Shown in pieces: positions 25,927 to 34,089 of a stretch of DNA of 44,175 nucleotides. Under the pieces are notes generated by a model. The model did no database searches, was not told the origin of the DNA, and saw only the letters and a list, made by a program, of their open reading frames with translations. The stretch comes from Promethearchaeota archaeon (GTDB lineage: Archaea > Asgardarchaeota > Lokiarchaeia > Sigyniarchaeales > SOKP01), in the NCBI GenBank assembly GCA_030667705.1, contig DAOUVJ010000005.1:1-44175 (forward strand), read 5' to 3'. The translations under genes were made by a program, and so were the position numbers. How positions within the stretch are numbered: the first letter of the stretch is position 1; every line of letters begins with the position of its first letter.

Positions 25927-27855
25927 TTGTCGAGCAATTTATATGAAATACTTGAAACACTGGGAGATAGAATGAAGGGTGAAGGAGTTTCCCTGAAATT
26001 AAATTCAAACTCATTTTTTAACATTTTAAAAAGTGACTCTCATGAATTAGAAGTGTTTCAAAACGAAATACAATTTAAATGGGAGGAGTTTAAACTTCAA
26101 AATAAAACCAGAGTTATAAAAAAATCATATCCCACTTTTTTTTATTTACACTTCACTGATTTTTTTCAAAATTTTCTAGAAAAATTCTGTGGTTTTGATA
26201 GTAAGTCTTTAGAACTGATAATTAAAGAAAAAGTTTCAGAAGAGAATCTATTCTTAGAATTTAACTATAAAATGTCAAGTGAGGAATCAAGAAGTTTCAA
26301 GCAATTTGGTAAGAATTATGGAAATATAATAAATGGAATTACGACTCCGATGGGGTACCTTTACATTGTAGTTTCTATCCTTGGTGTAATCTTGAGGAAA
26401 CTGATGGGAGAACCTTTTTATGTGGTTTTAGATGGAGCTGTTATGCGAGAAGAAGAAGACAATACTTACATGAATTTTTTGATTGTTATCAAGGATAGTA
26501 AAGATGATCTTTTTGAATATTATTATAACATGTTTTTGTATTACTTTCTGAAACCTTTCAAGGGGATTCCTGAAGATTATTACGGGAAATTATTAGAAGG
26601 TAGAGAAAAATTATACAACTTAGCAATTAAAAAGTATCCTTTTGCCAAAGAGAAATTAGTAGATTTACTTTATTATTTTTATAAGAAATGCAATTTGTTG
26701 CATGATTTCTCCCCGTTATTAGATTTCATCAATTTTGTTTGTGCTCGTGTAGAAGATTCTGTTTACTCTAAAGTAGATGTAATTAAAGAACAATTTCTAG
26801 TAAATTTTGATTATTCAGAAGGAAAGAAAGATTCTATTATAAAAATTTTTAACTATATCGATTTTAAATCAACTTTATATTCCACTTTTCAATCTAATAA
26901 TCTCCCAAGTTCTAAAGCTCAATTTAATTTATTCTTACTCTACTTGAAAGTTTATTTTGGTAGTGGTAACATTGAAGCATTTGGAGAAGAAGGAGGAGGA
27001 TTACTATTTTTACCCGAAAAGTTCAAAGTAGCACTCAATCATTATAATGATCACCATGAGAATAAGTTGGATGAAAAGGCTTTTGTAAGAGTCCAGAATT
27101 TCATTGAAAATGCTTCAATTCTTTCAAGTATTAATAATGTAGACATTCTTTTTGAGAAAATATTTAATGGCCATTTAACAAGCATTAACTATACGTTTTT
27201 TAAGACTTTTTTACATAGCCTAAATTCTAAATTAGCCAAGGTGATTGAAAGCGAGAATAAAATCATAAGTGAGAAGTTTAATGATGAACCTTTCACGTTT
27301 AAAGATATTGTCGATCATGTATGCCGAATACTATATACTTTAATAGATCAAATTTTTATTCGTAAAAAACCTAATCAAGCTTCAAAAAATTTCATTGACC
27401 CAAGAAGTCGTTATATTGGAAAAAATATTGCGTTACGAGTATTAGAATTATTTATTTTCCAAGATCTAAACGTTTCTGACGATGTTTGGCCGGACTATGT
27501 TATCAGCATGAATAAAGATGAACTAAAAGGAGACTTGAAATCGTTTGGAGTAGATATTCCAGAGAAATATTTCTATAACGTAGAAGATATTCTTAGATTT
27601 GTTGTTACCTATAATTTTCAAACATATTCTGATAAAATTCTTCTAGAAGAATTTTTTGTGAATGAAGTTATTGCTCCTCTAAACGAATTTATTTTAATGA
27701 TTCGAAAATCAATCAAAGATTTGAAAAATAAGGAGGAAATTTTAAAATCTCTAAATGACTTCTTTCTAATAGATATTTCACCTGAAGATAAAACAGTTAT
27801 AGAGGAATTAAAATTTGCAAATTTACAATTACTTCCAATCTGGCTTGAAGATTGA
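25927..27855 (+). CDS. 642-residue protein of unknown function
   Basis: No domain recognised. The chain is rich in Phe, Tyr, Asn and Lys and appears soluble; a single semi-hydrophobic stretch (about 139-157, GYLYIVVSILGVILRKLMG) could be a buried helix. Sections look mainly helical, with a Gly-rich turn (GEEGGGLLF, near 356). A TTG start, placed a few nt after the expected transcript start, is the only standard start; an in-frame stop lies three codons upstream. It converges with mobB, with 3 nt between the stops. A relationship with the 1201-residue orphan (similar composition) is possible but I could not align them by eye. Confidence 0.82.
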   Translation: MSSNLYEILETLGDRMKGEGVSLKLNSNSFFNILKSDSHELEVFQNEIQFKWEEFKLQNKTRVIKKSYPTFFYLHFTDFFQNFLEKFCGFDSKSLELIIKEKVSEENLFLEFNYKMSSEESRSFKQFGKNYGNIINGITTPMGYLYIVVSILGVILRKLMGEPFYVVLDGAVMREEEDNTYMNFLIVIKDSKDDLFEYYYNMFLYYFLKPFKGIPEDYYGKLLEGREKLYNLAIKKYPFAKEKLVDLLYYFYKKCNLLHDFSPLLDFINFVCARVEDSVYSKVDVIKEQFLVNFDYSEGKKDSIIKIFNYIDFKSTLYSTFQSNNLPSSKAQFNLFLLYLKVYFGSGNIEAFGEEGGGLLFLPEKFKVALNHYNDHHENKLDEKAFVRVQNFIENASILSSINNVDILFEKIFNGHLTSINYTFFKTFLHSLNSKLAKVIESENKIISEKFNDEPFTFKDIVDHVCRILYTLIDQIFIRKKPNQASKNFIDPRSRYIGKNIALRVLELFIFQDLNVSDDVWPDYVISMNKDELKGDLKSFGVDIPEKYFYNVEDILRFVVTYNFQTYSDKILLEEFFVNEVIAPLNEFILMIRKSIKDLKNKEEILKSLNDFFLIDISPEDKTVIEELKFANLQLLPIWLED

Positions 27856-27858
27856 ATA

Positions 27859-28371
27859 TTATAATAAATTAAATATTTTAATAAAACCCTCGAAATTTTT
27901 ATTTACATCAATTACCGGAATTTCAAGATAGTTATCTATTGGTTTTTTCTGAGTTGTAATGCGCCCTGAGATCATCCTTACATTTTCTGATAATTGAGTT
28001 TGAATGTTATCAGTATTTTGTACACATAGAATAGAAGGATAAGATAATCCCCTAAATCCTTCAATAAATAGAAGATCTAATTTAAAAGGACCTTCTACAA
28101 TCCAATTTATAAATAATGAAATATCCATCTCTTTTGTAAAAAAAAGGGCGACTTCGTGGAATTTATTTGTGATAATGGATAAATTAGCACCAGCTTTAAT
28201 ATATCGGGATGAATCTTTCCCTTCAGAGTCTACTGGATGCTCGTGTACATTTTTAATAACTCCAATATCAAAAAGAAACCTAGTTTTTAATTTTTCTATT
28301 ACATTTTCGATAAAATATGTTTTTCCACTCCCAGAATATCCAAAAAGGCTAATTACTTTAAAATTCTTCAC
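27859..28371 (-). CDS. mobB: molybdopterin-guanine dinucleotide biosynthesis adaptor MobB
   Basis: MobB is a P-loop GTPase that assists MobA in attaching GMP to molybdopterin. Walker A is GYSGSGKTYF (residues about 11-20), the GTPase region DSEGKDSSRYIKAGA matches the MobB switch-like segment, and DLLFIEGFRGL matches the usual V-E-G-F-k motif. Length (170 residues) is that of MobB alone, without MobA or MoeA fusion. The start codon is GTG at 28371 and lacks a ribosome site. Presence implies a molybdo- or tungstoenzyme elsewhere in the genome. Confidence 0.9.
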   Translation of the reverse strand: MKNFKVISLFGYSGSGKTYFIENVIEKLKTRFLFDIGVIKNVHEHPVDSEGKDSSRYIKAGANLSIITNKFHEVALFFTKEMDISLFINWIVEGPFKLDLLFIEGFRGLSYPSILCVQNTDNIQTQLSENVRMISGRITTQKKPIDNYLEIPVIDVNKNFEGFIKIFNLL

Positions 28372-28373
28372 CC

Positions 28374-28396
28374 TTATTAATAATAATAATAATAAA
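28374..28396. repeat. trinucleotide (AAT/ATT) microsatellite
   Basis: A run of about six to seven AAT units sits directly upstream of the mobB GTG, in its promoter and leader region. Slippage here could change promoter spacing. Confidence 0.5.
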
Positions 28397-28505
28397 ATCT
28401 TGAAACCAAGAGGCTTTAATTAATGCTAAAATAAATATATACATCAAATTTAATTATTTAGATATAGAATATATTGATATAAAATATAAAGGTAATTCGC
28501 ATATC

Positions 28506-30476
28506 ATGCCAAAAGAAATCATCGTGTTCGATGCCAATTTTTTCATCTGTATGTTATCGATTCGTGCTAAAGATGTGTTAAGGAACTTAGAAATAGCAGG
28601 AAAAGACTTAGATTTGGATTATTACATCTCTGAAGTGGTCTTCGGGGAAATAAAAGGACCTCATACTTACCGAGAAAGATTAGCTCGATTTGTTAATGTT
28701 GAAAACGTTACAGACTCAGAAATTACAATCGTTAAAGATAATTTGAGTAAATTTAATGTAAAATTTCCGGCCCAAGACCCTGATCTCTCGTTACTGGTGT
28801 TAAGTGAAAGGTTAATAGAAGAAAATCCAGATATAAAAACTCATTTGGTTACGGACGATTTCAAATTGGCGAAAAATGCCTCACTTCTCTTTAGAAATAA
28901 ATTAAATATCCTTTCACTTTCAAGTTTATTATTGAAAGTTCAAAGAACCATACCTAATAAGCAATTAAGAGCCTATTTTAAAAATATTTGGAAAAAGAGT
29001 TTAAACTACACTTTAAGTTACATGATAGAACGTTCTAAAGTTTATCCCGCTGAACAAAAGATTCAATGGTTAATTGAAAGAGCAGTATCGGTTACTGAAG
29101 ATTCCATTCTCGCAAAAGATGATGCTGTTAAATTTAAGATAGGTAGATCAAAATATATTGAAGAAATTGAAATAGCTGAGAATTATATTGAAAATCAAAA
29201 TTTATCAGCTAGTAAAGAGGAAATGGTAACAAGTATCATGTATTTCCTTGAAAACTTAAAAATAGCTCGGGAATATGTAAACAAAGCACGTGAAGCGATA
29301 ATCAAAAATGAAAGTAAAGATGCGGTTTCGTTTTTGAAGAAAGGTAATGGATTTTTGGTCTCTCTTCTTCAATTAGCGGCAGGTAAATTAACGACTGTGA
29401 AAGATTATGAAATCGTACAACAATTAATATGCTCTGAAATTTCAAAAATGGAATTTTTACGGGCATTCTTATTAGTTACTCTTGGTCGCATAAACAATGC
29501 TATTGATTCTCTTGAGAGAGCTGCTTTATTTTCAACCATTATTCAAAATTATCACACTTGTTTGACTTTGAACTACTTAAAAGCTTTAATCTTACTATTT
29601 CATGGTCTCTATAAATCAGCGATTCGTCAATATAATTTTACGGAAGAATTATCAGATATCTACAATGATGATAAATTGAAGTTAAAGTGTGCGATTGGGA
29701 AAGCAATAGCTATATACATTGAAGGTGAAGATAGAGAAACTGCTATGGGAATAATGGAAGAAATATCTAATATGGACTTGGAAAAGAATTTCTTAGATGC
29801 TATTATTGTATTTAGTGAGCTTGGAGATTATTTCTTAGCATTGGGGCATTCTCAAATCGCTGCCAACCTGTATAATGAAGCCCTTGAGATAAGTATTGAT
29901 TATAAAATGAAAATCAGGAGCGATACCCTAATTGAAAAATTAAAAAGGGCCTACATTGCTACAGTTTTAAATGGTTATTCCGCTGAGGACATCATGGTTG
30001 ATAAATTAGATGTACTACTCGGTAAGGCTTATTCCGTAAAGGACGTGGAGAAGTATAATGAACAAATTAAAAAGATCGCTAGTTTCAACATATTATTTTA
30101 CACTCCTTTTCCATATATAACTGGCAAGAAGAAACACATACCCTATCTAAATTTACCGAAGGAATTACAAGATGATTATCTTGAGGTTGTTCACTTCGAT
30201 AAGGTAAAAAATGAAACTGTTAACCAATATTTATTCATAGTCTCTCATTATGAACTGGGCTTATTAGGTGTCTTATTAAAAACAAATGATACTATCATTG
30301 GCATAGCAGAAAATTACACGCTTAAATTAAAACCTACATCAAAGGTTAAGATCTATAAACCGTCAGAAAAATTAAAAGATACATTTTTAATCCGTGCGAT
30401 GATTGAACCGACCAAAATCGATCAATGTGAGATAATTTATTCCCTTCCTTCGTTCTTTAAAACGTTAAATCTGTGA
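28506..30476 (+). CDS. PIN-domain nuclease fused to a TPR-like solenoid
   Basis: The first 150 residues are a PIN ribonuclease domain: an initial aspartate in VFDANFFI (D9 region), a glutamate in VVFGEIKG, an aspartate in AQDPDLSLLVL, and a final aspartate in LVTDDFKLAKNA. Archaeal rRNA-processing Nob1-like and VapC-like proteins share this core. The rest (about 160-656) is helical, with repeats such as ARLLAAGK-like and RINNAIDSLERAALF, NYLKALILLFHGLYKSAIRQYNF, LGHSQIAANLYNEALEI, and ends in a beta-rich tail. Fusion with a long solenoid suggests a scaffolded RNase acting on a specific RNA-protein particle. It is followed by a T-rich terminator-like element. The neighbour ribosomal protein eS26 is on the other strand. 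Confidence 0.87.
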   Translation: MPKEIIVFDANFFICMLSIRAKDVLRNLEIAGKDLDLDYYISEVVFGEIKGPHTYRERLARFVNVENVTDSEITIVKDNLSKFNVKFPAQDPDLSLLVLSERLIEENPDIKTHLVTDDFKLAKNASLLFRNKLNILSLSSLLLKVQRTIPNKQLRAYFKNIWKKSLNYTLSYMIERSKVYPAEQKIQWLIERAVSVTEDSILAKDDAVKFKIGRSKYIEEIEIAENYIENQNLSASKEEMVTSIMYFLENLKIAREYVNKAREAIIKNESKDAVSFLKKGNGFLVSLLQLAAGKLTTVKDYEIVQQLICSEISKMEFLRAFLLVTLGRINNAIDSLERAALFSTIIQNYHTCLTLNYLKALILLFHGLYKSAIRQYNFTEELSDIYNDDKLKLKCAIGKAIAIYIEGEDRETAMGIMEEISNMDLEKNFLDAIIVFSELGDYFLALGHSQIAANLYNEALEISIDYKMKIRSDTLIEKLKRAYIATVLNGYSAEDIMVDKLDVLLGKAYSVKDVEKYNEQIKKIASFNILFYTPFPYITGKKKHIPYLNLPKELQDDYLEVVHFDKVKNETVNQYLFIVSHYELGLLGVLLKTNDTIIGIAENYTLKLKPTSKVKIYKPSEKLKDTFLIRAMIEPTKIDQCEIIYSLPSFFKTLNL

Positions 30477-30480
30477 ATTA

Positions 30481-30513
30481 TTCTTAAACTTTTCTCTCTT
30501 TGGCTAATTTGAT
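30481..30513. repeat. 33-nt direct repeat, left copy
   Basis: It matches 30992-31024 at 29 of 33 positions without gaps; a 16-nt core (CTTTGGCTAATTTGAT) differs at one base. The right copy is part of the 3' end of the eS26 gene. Read on the minus strand in the eS26 frame, the left copy would give QISQREKSLR against QISQRNKNLR in eS26, so the differences are conservative. Confidence 0.6.
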
Positions 30514-30572
30514 TTAAACCCTTTGGTAAGATTATTGTGTTATTCATCTCACTTTAAAGAAAACGTATTTTC

Positions 30573-30611
30573 GTCCCGTTAGGACTGTAAATTTTTATTT
30601 TTATTTTTTTA
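30573..30611 (+). terminator. probable terminator of the PIN-TPR gene
   Basis: GTCC and GGAC pair around a 5-nt loop (30573-30585) and are followed by long T runs up to 30611. It is 97 nt past the stop codon, so it is only a weak candidate. Confidence 0.4.
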
Positions 30612-30614
30612 TGA

Positions 30615-30866
30615 ATAATCTTAAAAACTTTTAGAATTCGGGTACTTAACCCATCTACAATATCAAAACTGTTACTTGAATATCGCATTAATCACCTTAC
30701 TTCTCAAAAAAATCGATTAGAAAGGCATTCGATTTCAAAGGGAGATTCTATTGGAAAATATTACATGTTTACTTCAAGGGATTTAGATAAATTTAAAAAT
30801 AAAATGAATCTCAAGCAAATTGATTTTAAGTTTATATTGATGAACAATTCTCATATCTGGTTGTGA
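30615..30866 (+). pseudogene. startless coding-like frame, possible gene remnant
   Basis: The frame is open for 84 codons with no ATG/GTG/TTG near its beginning. The translation (including NPSTISKLLLEYRINHL and SRDLDKFKNKMNLKQI) looks protein-like, with a helix-turn-helix flavour. It ends inside the first stem of the RNA candidate. It may be a decayed gene fragment of an inserted element, or chance. Confidence 0.25.
30831..30838 (+). promoter_or_regulatory. TATA-like box of the RNA candidate
   Basis: TTTATATT is centred 25 nt before G30859, the first base of the closing stem of the structured segment. This is normal archaeal TATA-to-start spacing. Confidence 0.5.
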
Positions 30867-30960
30867 CACTTCAGCAAAGCAGAGTTAGTGCAAGCTTTGC
30901 CACCGAAGGATCCAAGTTTACAATGCAGCACAAACGGAGCGGCGCGAGTTGCGCACAACC
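30859..30960 (+). ncRNA. candidate structured RNA of unknown class
   Basis: About 102 nt, clearly richer in G and C than its surroundings, fold as a multi-branched molecule. Closing stem: GGTTGTG (30859-30865) with CACAACC (30954-30960). Arm A: CTTC (30869-30872) plus GCAAAGC (30874-30880) with GCTTTGC (30894-30900) plus GAAG (30905-30908), interrupted by a one-sided internal loop. Arm B: TCC plus GTTT (30911-30919) with AAAC plus GGA (30932-30938). Arm C: GCG (30942-30944) with CGC (30952-30954 region). The TATA-like box and a T-rich tract after 30985 favour the + strand. It lacks the conserved T-loop of tRNA, the RNase P core and SRP domain IV. Alternatives are a 3'-derived RNA of the eS26 transcript (minus strand) or a guide RNA. 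Confidence 0.55.
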
Positions 30961-30983
30961 TGATGAAGTATGAATAATATGAA

Positions 30984-31256
30984 TCATTCTTTTCTTAAAT
31001 TTTTATTTCTTTGGCTGATTTGATGGCTGTGGACTGCACAGGATATACAATAGTAATTTTTTTTGGTAGGAGTTTGAATAATCGTTCCTGTTTTTTTTAG
31101 TTCAGCGTACATTCTTCCATCAACTAAAGAAACTCTTCTAGTCACCGCTTTGGCTTTACTTCTCGGTACAAATCTCCCGCATTTGGAGCACTGAACTCTT
31201 GCATAGTGTCCCTTACTGGAACCACTCTTACCGCTACTCTTTCTCTTCTTTGGCAT
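30984..31256 (-). CDS. rps26e: small-subunit ribosomal protein eS26
   Basis: eS26 sits at the mRNA exit channel of eukaryotic-type small ribosomal subunits; among archaea it occurs in some TACK and Asgard lineages. The protein has a basic start (MPKKRKSSGKSG), the GHYARVQCSKCGRFVPRSKA core with C23 and C26, and the second zinc pair in YYCISCAVHS (C70, C73). It has 90 residues, close to archaeal homologues and shorter than eukaryotic ones. A TATA-like TTTAAATA lies about 45 nt upstream (near 31300). Its last codons form one copy of a 33-nt direct repeat. It is a strong lineage marker. Confidence 0.93.
   Translation of the reverse strand: MPKKRKSSGKSGSSKGHYARVQCSKCGRFVPRSKAKAVTRRVSLVDGRMYAELKKTGTIIQTPTKKNYYCISCAVHSHQISQRNKNLRKE
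30992..31024. repeat. 33-nt direct repeat, right copy (inside the eS26 3' end)
   Basis: Partner of 30481-30513, 511 nt away. It covers codons for the QISQRNKNLR region of eS26, ending 5 nt before the stop codon region. Confidence 0.6.
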
Positions 31257-31413
31257 GTTTTGAATCCGTTTTTAAATTATTAGTATTTAATGCTAAATAT
31301 TTAAATAAGGCAAAATTTAAAAAATTTATTCTTTCAGCTAAAAAATCTCATATTTTAAAGAAATTAACTTATCTTGCCAGATCCATTCATAAATTTCCTT
31401 TAATTAATTTCCT

Positions 31414-32109
31414 TCAATTATCGTTCTTGCTTAAAGATTTATAGGAATAAGTAAAACGTTGAATAACAGTATAAAGACATAATCCAGTAAATATTAAAAT
31501 AAATATTTGACTAAATAATGGGCTAGGCGTTCCAAAAATGAGATCTGTCAGGAAATATGCCCAAACTTCAGCTATCAAGAAAAAGAACATGATTATCACG
31601 CGTTCTGCTCTTTCCATGATTCCAACACCACTCATTTCAAGACCCTCACTTTCTGCTTTTGCTCGAATATAGGAGATCATGATAACGAGGAATATTAGGA
31701 TATATCCAACAATATAATTGATCAAATTTCCGTATATCATGCCAAAAATGATTGTAGCATCAGATAGACGATCTAAATTCGAATCCAAGAAAGCTCCTGC
31801 TTTTGAATTTTGATTAGTTCTCCTTGCTACTTCCCCATCAAAAACATCGAAAGCACCTGTCCAAAAAAAAATAAACGGACCAATCCACCCCCACCATATT
31901 GAAAAGTGTAATCCTCCCATCCCTATATATATCGCTGAAAGAAGAGAACATAAAAATCCAAAAAATGAAAGCATGTTTGGGGAAACATTGTGCTTAATAA
32001 AAAAATTTGCTGGACCATCGATGAATCTGCCCAAAAACCTTCTATAACCCTCTTGCTTATTGTGCTGCTCTATTTCATTCAATTTGGAATCTGTTTCTCC
32101 TTCATTCAA
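31414..32109 (-). CDS. CDP-alcohol phosphatidyltransferase (archaetidylinositol phosphate synthase-like)
   Basis: These membrane enzymes join a CDP-linked lipid to an alcohol such as inositol phosphate, glycerol phosphate or serine. The signature D-G-x2-A-R-x8-G-x3-D-x3-D is intact in FDGEVARRT, AGAFLDSNLDRLSD. Six hydrophobic segments follow the usual pattern. At 231 residues it is of normal length. The neighbouring helix pair and the DGPANFFIKHNVSPNMLSF opening match the archaeal AIPS/PgsA-type group; the exact alcohol cannot be told. The start is TTG at 32109 and is not certain. It lies between eS26 and trmY on the same strand. Confidence 0.88.
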   Translation of the reverse strand: MNEGETDSKLNEIEQHNKQEGYRRFLGRFIDGPANFFIKHNVSPNMLSFFGFLCSLLSAIYIGMGGLHFSIWWGWIGPFIFFWTGAFDVFDGEVARRTNQNSKAGAFLDSNLDRLSDATIIFGMIYGNLINYIVGYILIFLVIMISYIRAKAESEGLEMSGVGIMERAERVIIMFFFLIAEVWAYFLTDLIFGTPSPLFSQIFILIFTGLCLYTVIQRFTYSYKSLSKNDN

Positions 32110-32149
32110 TGTGATAATTTAAACATTCTGTAAGATATAAAATTTTTCA

Positions 32150-32740
32150 TTATAATTTGAGTAATCTTATTTTAATCAGCCTTATTACTGAAGATGCTAG
32201 GTATGATTGCTCACCCAAGCTCAAGTTAGTAAGATTTAATCCCATTAACTCCTTTTTATCCATAAAATTACCCGTTTGGTCTCCTATGATAAATACATGA
32301 TCTTTATTTCGATGATTTTTCGCCATGAATTTAGCGAAATCTTCCCCATCTTCGTTTAAAGTGAAAACTTCAAAACCATTATTAATGAATTCTTCTATGG
32401 CTTCAAAAATGCTGATTTCTGTTGTTTTTATTGAACTTAAGGGGTTATTATTAGCTTCATTATTGTTTCCATGTAAGATATAATCGATAAAATACTTAGC
32501 TAACAAAAGTTCGTTTTTTGGAAAATTTTTATTCAAATTTTCAGAATTGAATATAAACGTTCCATACTTATCAATAAAAACCCAAATTTGGATATTTTCT
32601 TCAAATTCATAATTTCGATATAATGCTGCTAAAATACACCGACAGAGGACGTCTATTCTTCCAGAGGATCCAGGAAGGTCTTTTATGGTAGAGCGTTCAA
32701 GATTTACGGTTTCTGAATGAATAATAAAAATTAATGTCAT
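32150..32740 (-). CDS. trmY: tRNA (pseudouridine-54 N1) methyltransferase
   Basis: TrmY is a SPOUT-class (knotted) methyltransferase that makes N1-methylpseudouridine at position 54 in the archaeal T-loop, using S-adenosylmethionine. Typical segments are FIIHSET at the start, DLPGSSGRIDVLCRCILAALY (family signature), VFIIGDQTGNF for the SAM knot, and LSLGEQSYLASSVIRLI at the end. Length (196 residues) is as expected. It is downstream-linked to the CDP-alcohol transferase gene (40 nt gap) on the minus strand and divergent from the Lrp-like gene. Confidence 0.93.
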   Translation of the reverse strand: MTLIFIIHSETVNLERSTIKDLPGSSGRIDVLCRCILAALYRNYEFEENIQIWVFIDKYGTFIFNSENLNKNFPKNELLLAKYFIDYILHGNNNEANNNPLSSIKTTEISIFEAIEEFINNGFEVFTLNEDGEDFAKFMAKNHRNKDHVFIIGDQTGNFMDKKELMGLNLTNLSLGEQSYLASSVIRLIKIRLLKL

Positions 32741-32850
32741 GGAATTAATATCCGATTAAATTATTTTTTATGATAATCTTATTCTTAAGTGATTGTTATA
32801 TTAAATGAATCAATAATATTAAATTATTAAATTTGAGAAAGTGCTGATCT

Positions 32851-33765
32851 TTGGATGAAATTGACCTTAAAATTTCAATGTTGTTATTGGCTAATTCAAG
32901 AACACCGTACAAACAAATAGCTGATGTATTTCATATTAGTGTCAATTCAATCCATAAACGTGTTAAATCGTTAGTAGAATCAGGGATCATCAAAAATTTT
33001 AAAGCAAGGTTAGGTTTCGCGAATTTTCCTAATATATCAAACCTTGTCATGTTTGGCATACCGACTGTAAAAGATAAGAAACTTCTCATGGAAAAATTAG
33101 GTGAAAATGAGTTTATTTATAATATTTCACGTGCTAGTGGAAATCTATTTTATATTCATGCTTATATTCGAAACATGAATGAGTTAGATTCATTAGTTAC
33201 CTTTATACGAAAAACGGGAAAAATTAGTGAACTCACAGTTGGTATTGATCGAATGATGCCCCCAATATTAATAAAAGATAAAAAAAACCTTACTAATTTA
33301 GACTATCTTATTGTAAATTCTTTAAAAAATAATTCTAGAAAAACCATTTCTGATGTAGCAGAAGAAGTAGGAGCTTCCACCAAAACAATTAAGAGACGAT
33401 TAGATAATTTGATTGAGAACTTTTTAATAGAACTCCAAATAAATTGGTATCCAGATTTAATTTTTACCATTATAATCTTGAAGTTAAAATCTGATTCATT
33501 AATAGATGATAGAGACTTAATTAACAGCTTAAAGAAAACTCATGGCTCCAAAATTGTTTTTTCATGGTCTTTCAGTAATTTACCGCATTTAAAACTAATT
33601 TGTGTTTGGGCGGAATCAATGAAAGAACTTCAAGATATAGAATCTTCACTTCTTTCTGAAAATTATGATTCTGTAGAAGTTACAATACTTATTGAAGGTA
33701 AAAATTTCCCCACATGGAGAGAAACTTATCTTAAAGAGAAGATTCAAGAGATAAATCGCTTATAA
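32851..33765 (+). CDS. Lrp/AsnC-like transcription regulator with two HTH domains
   Basis: The first winged HTH lies at residues about 1-50 (DEIDLKISMLLLANSRTPYKQIADVFHISVNSIHKRVKSLVESGIIKNF), a second one at about 145-200 (TNLDYLIVNSLKNNSRKTISDVAEEVGASTKTIKRRLDNL); the regions after each resemble the ligand-binding or linker parts of Lrp proteins. The two-HTH layout (304 residues) is seen in archaeal regulators. The start is TTG at 32851, with a GAGAAAGTG-like site before it. It may control the ABC exporter downstream or a distant regulon; no operator was found. Confidence 0.82.
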   Translation: MDEIDLKISMLLLANSRTPYKQIADVFHISVNSIHKRVKSLVESGIIKNFKARLGFANFPNISNLVMFGIPTVKDKKLLMEKLGENEFIYNISRASGNLFYIHAYIRNMNELDSLVTFIRKTGKISELTVGIDRMMPPILIKDKKNLTNLDYLIVNSLKNNSRKTISDVAEEVGASTKTIKRRLDNLIENFLIELQINWYPDLIFTIIILKLKSDSLIDDRDLINSLKKTHGSKIVFSWSFSNLPHLKLICVWAESMKELQDIESSLLSENYDSVEVTILIEGKNFPTWRETYLKEKIQEINRL

Positions 33766-34089
33766 TTAAAAGTTCCTCATTCTTTCAATATGATGGTGAT
33801 AATTAGGTAATAAAATTTTAAAATTTCTTTATAAACATAATTTAAATTTCCTCGAATGAAGCGAAGAAGTCATAGTTTAGAGAAATGATCATTTTTTTTT
33901 GTACGATTTATCACCCAAGTGGGTTAAAATCCTCCCATTTTGCTTATATTTTTATCTCATTTCTGCTATAACTGGTTATCATTAACAATAAAAGCGAATC
34001 ATGTTATTTCTATATCAAACATTGGACTAAAGATAATTTATATTAATATCAAAATTAAATTAATTAAAGATCATGGAAGTGATAAAAAA
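33766..34089. other. 324-bp region before the ABC exporter
   Basis: No gene. The ABC frame stays open from 33940, but that part has intergenic composition. A small hairpin, ACCC and GGGT (33913-33924), may end the Lrp-like transcript or act as an operator. TATA-like TTTATAAA-type sequence lies around 33828-33836. Confidence 0.4.

Larger units (their letters stand above)
30477..30983. other. 507-bp intergenic region with terminator, direct repeat and RNA candidate
   Basis: Content, left to right: a 33-nt direct repeat copy (30481-30513); a GC-stem and T-run terminator (30573-30611); a coding-like but startless frame (30615-30866); a TATA-like box (30831-30838); and a GC-rich foldable segment (30859-30960). 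Each is listed separately. Confidence 0.6.

Noticed and set aside
30859-30960. tRNA interpretation of the folded segment because it has a 7-bp closing stem and three arms
   Set aside because: There is no T-loop consensus, arm lengths are wrong, and no anticodon arm of 5 bp with a 7-nt loop is present.
30950-30975. Hammerhead-like word CTGATGA after the closing stem
   Set aside because: The required GAAA and cleavage-site strands with matching stems are not found. It could instead be part of a C/D-type box, but no guide arrangement is clear.
33940-34089. A 50-codon N-terminal extension of the ABC-2 ATPase
   Set aside because: The composition is intergenic, and the ATG at 34090 gives the expected protein start with a ribosome site.
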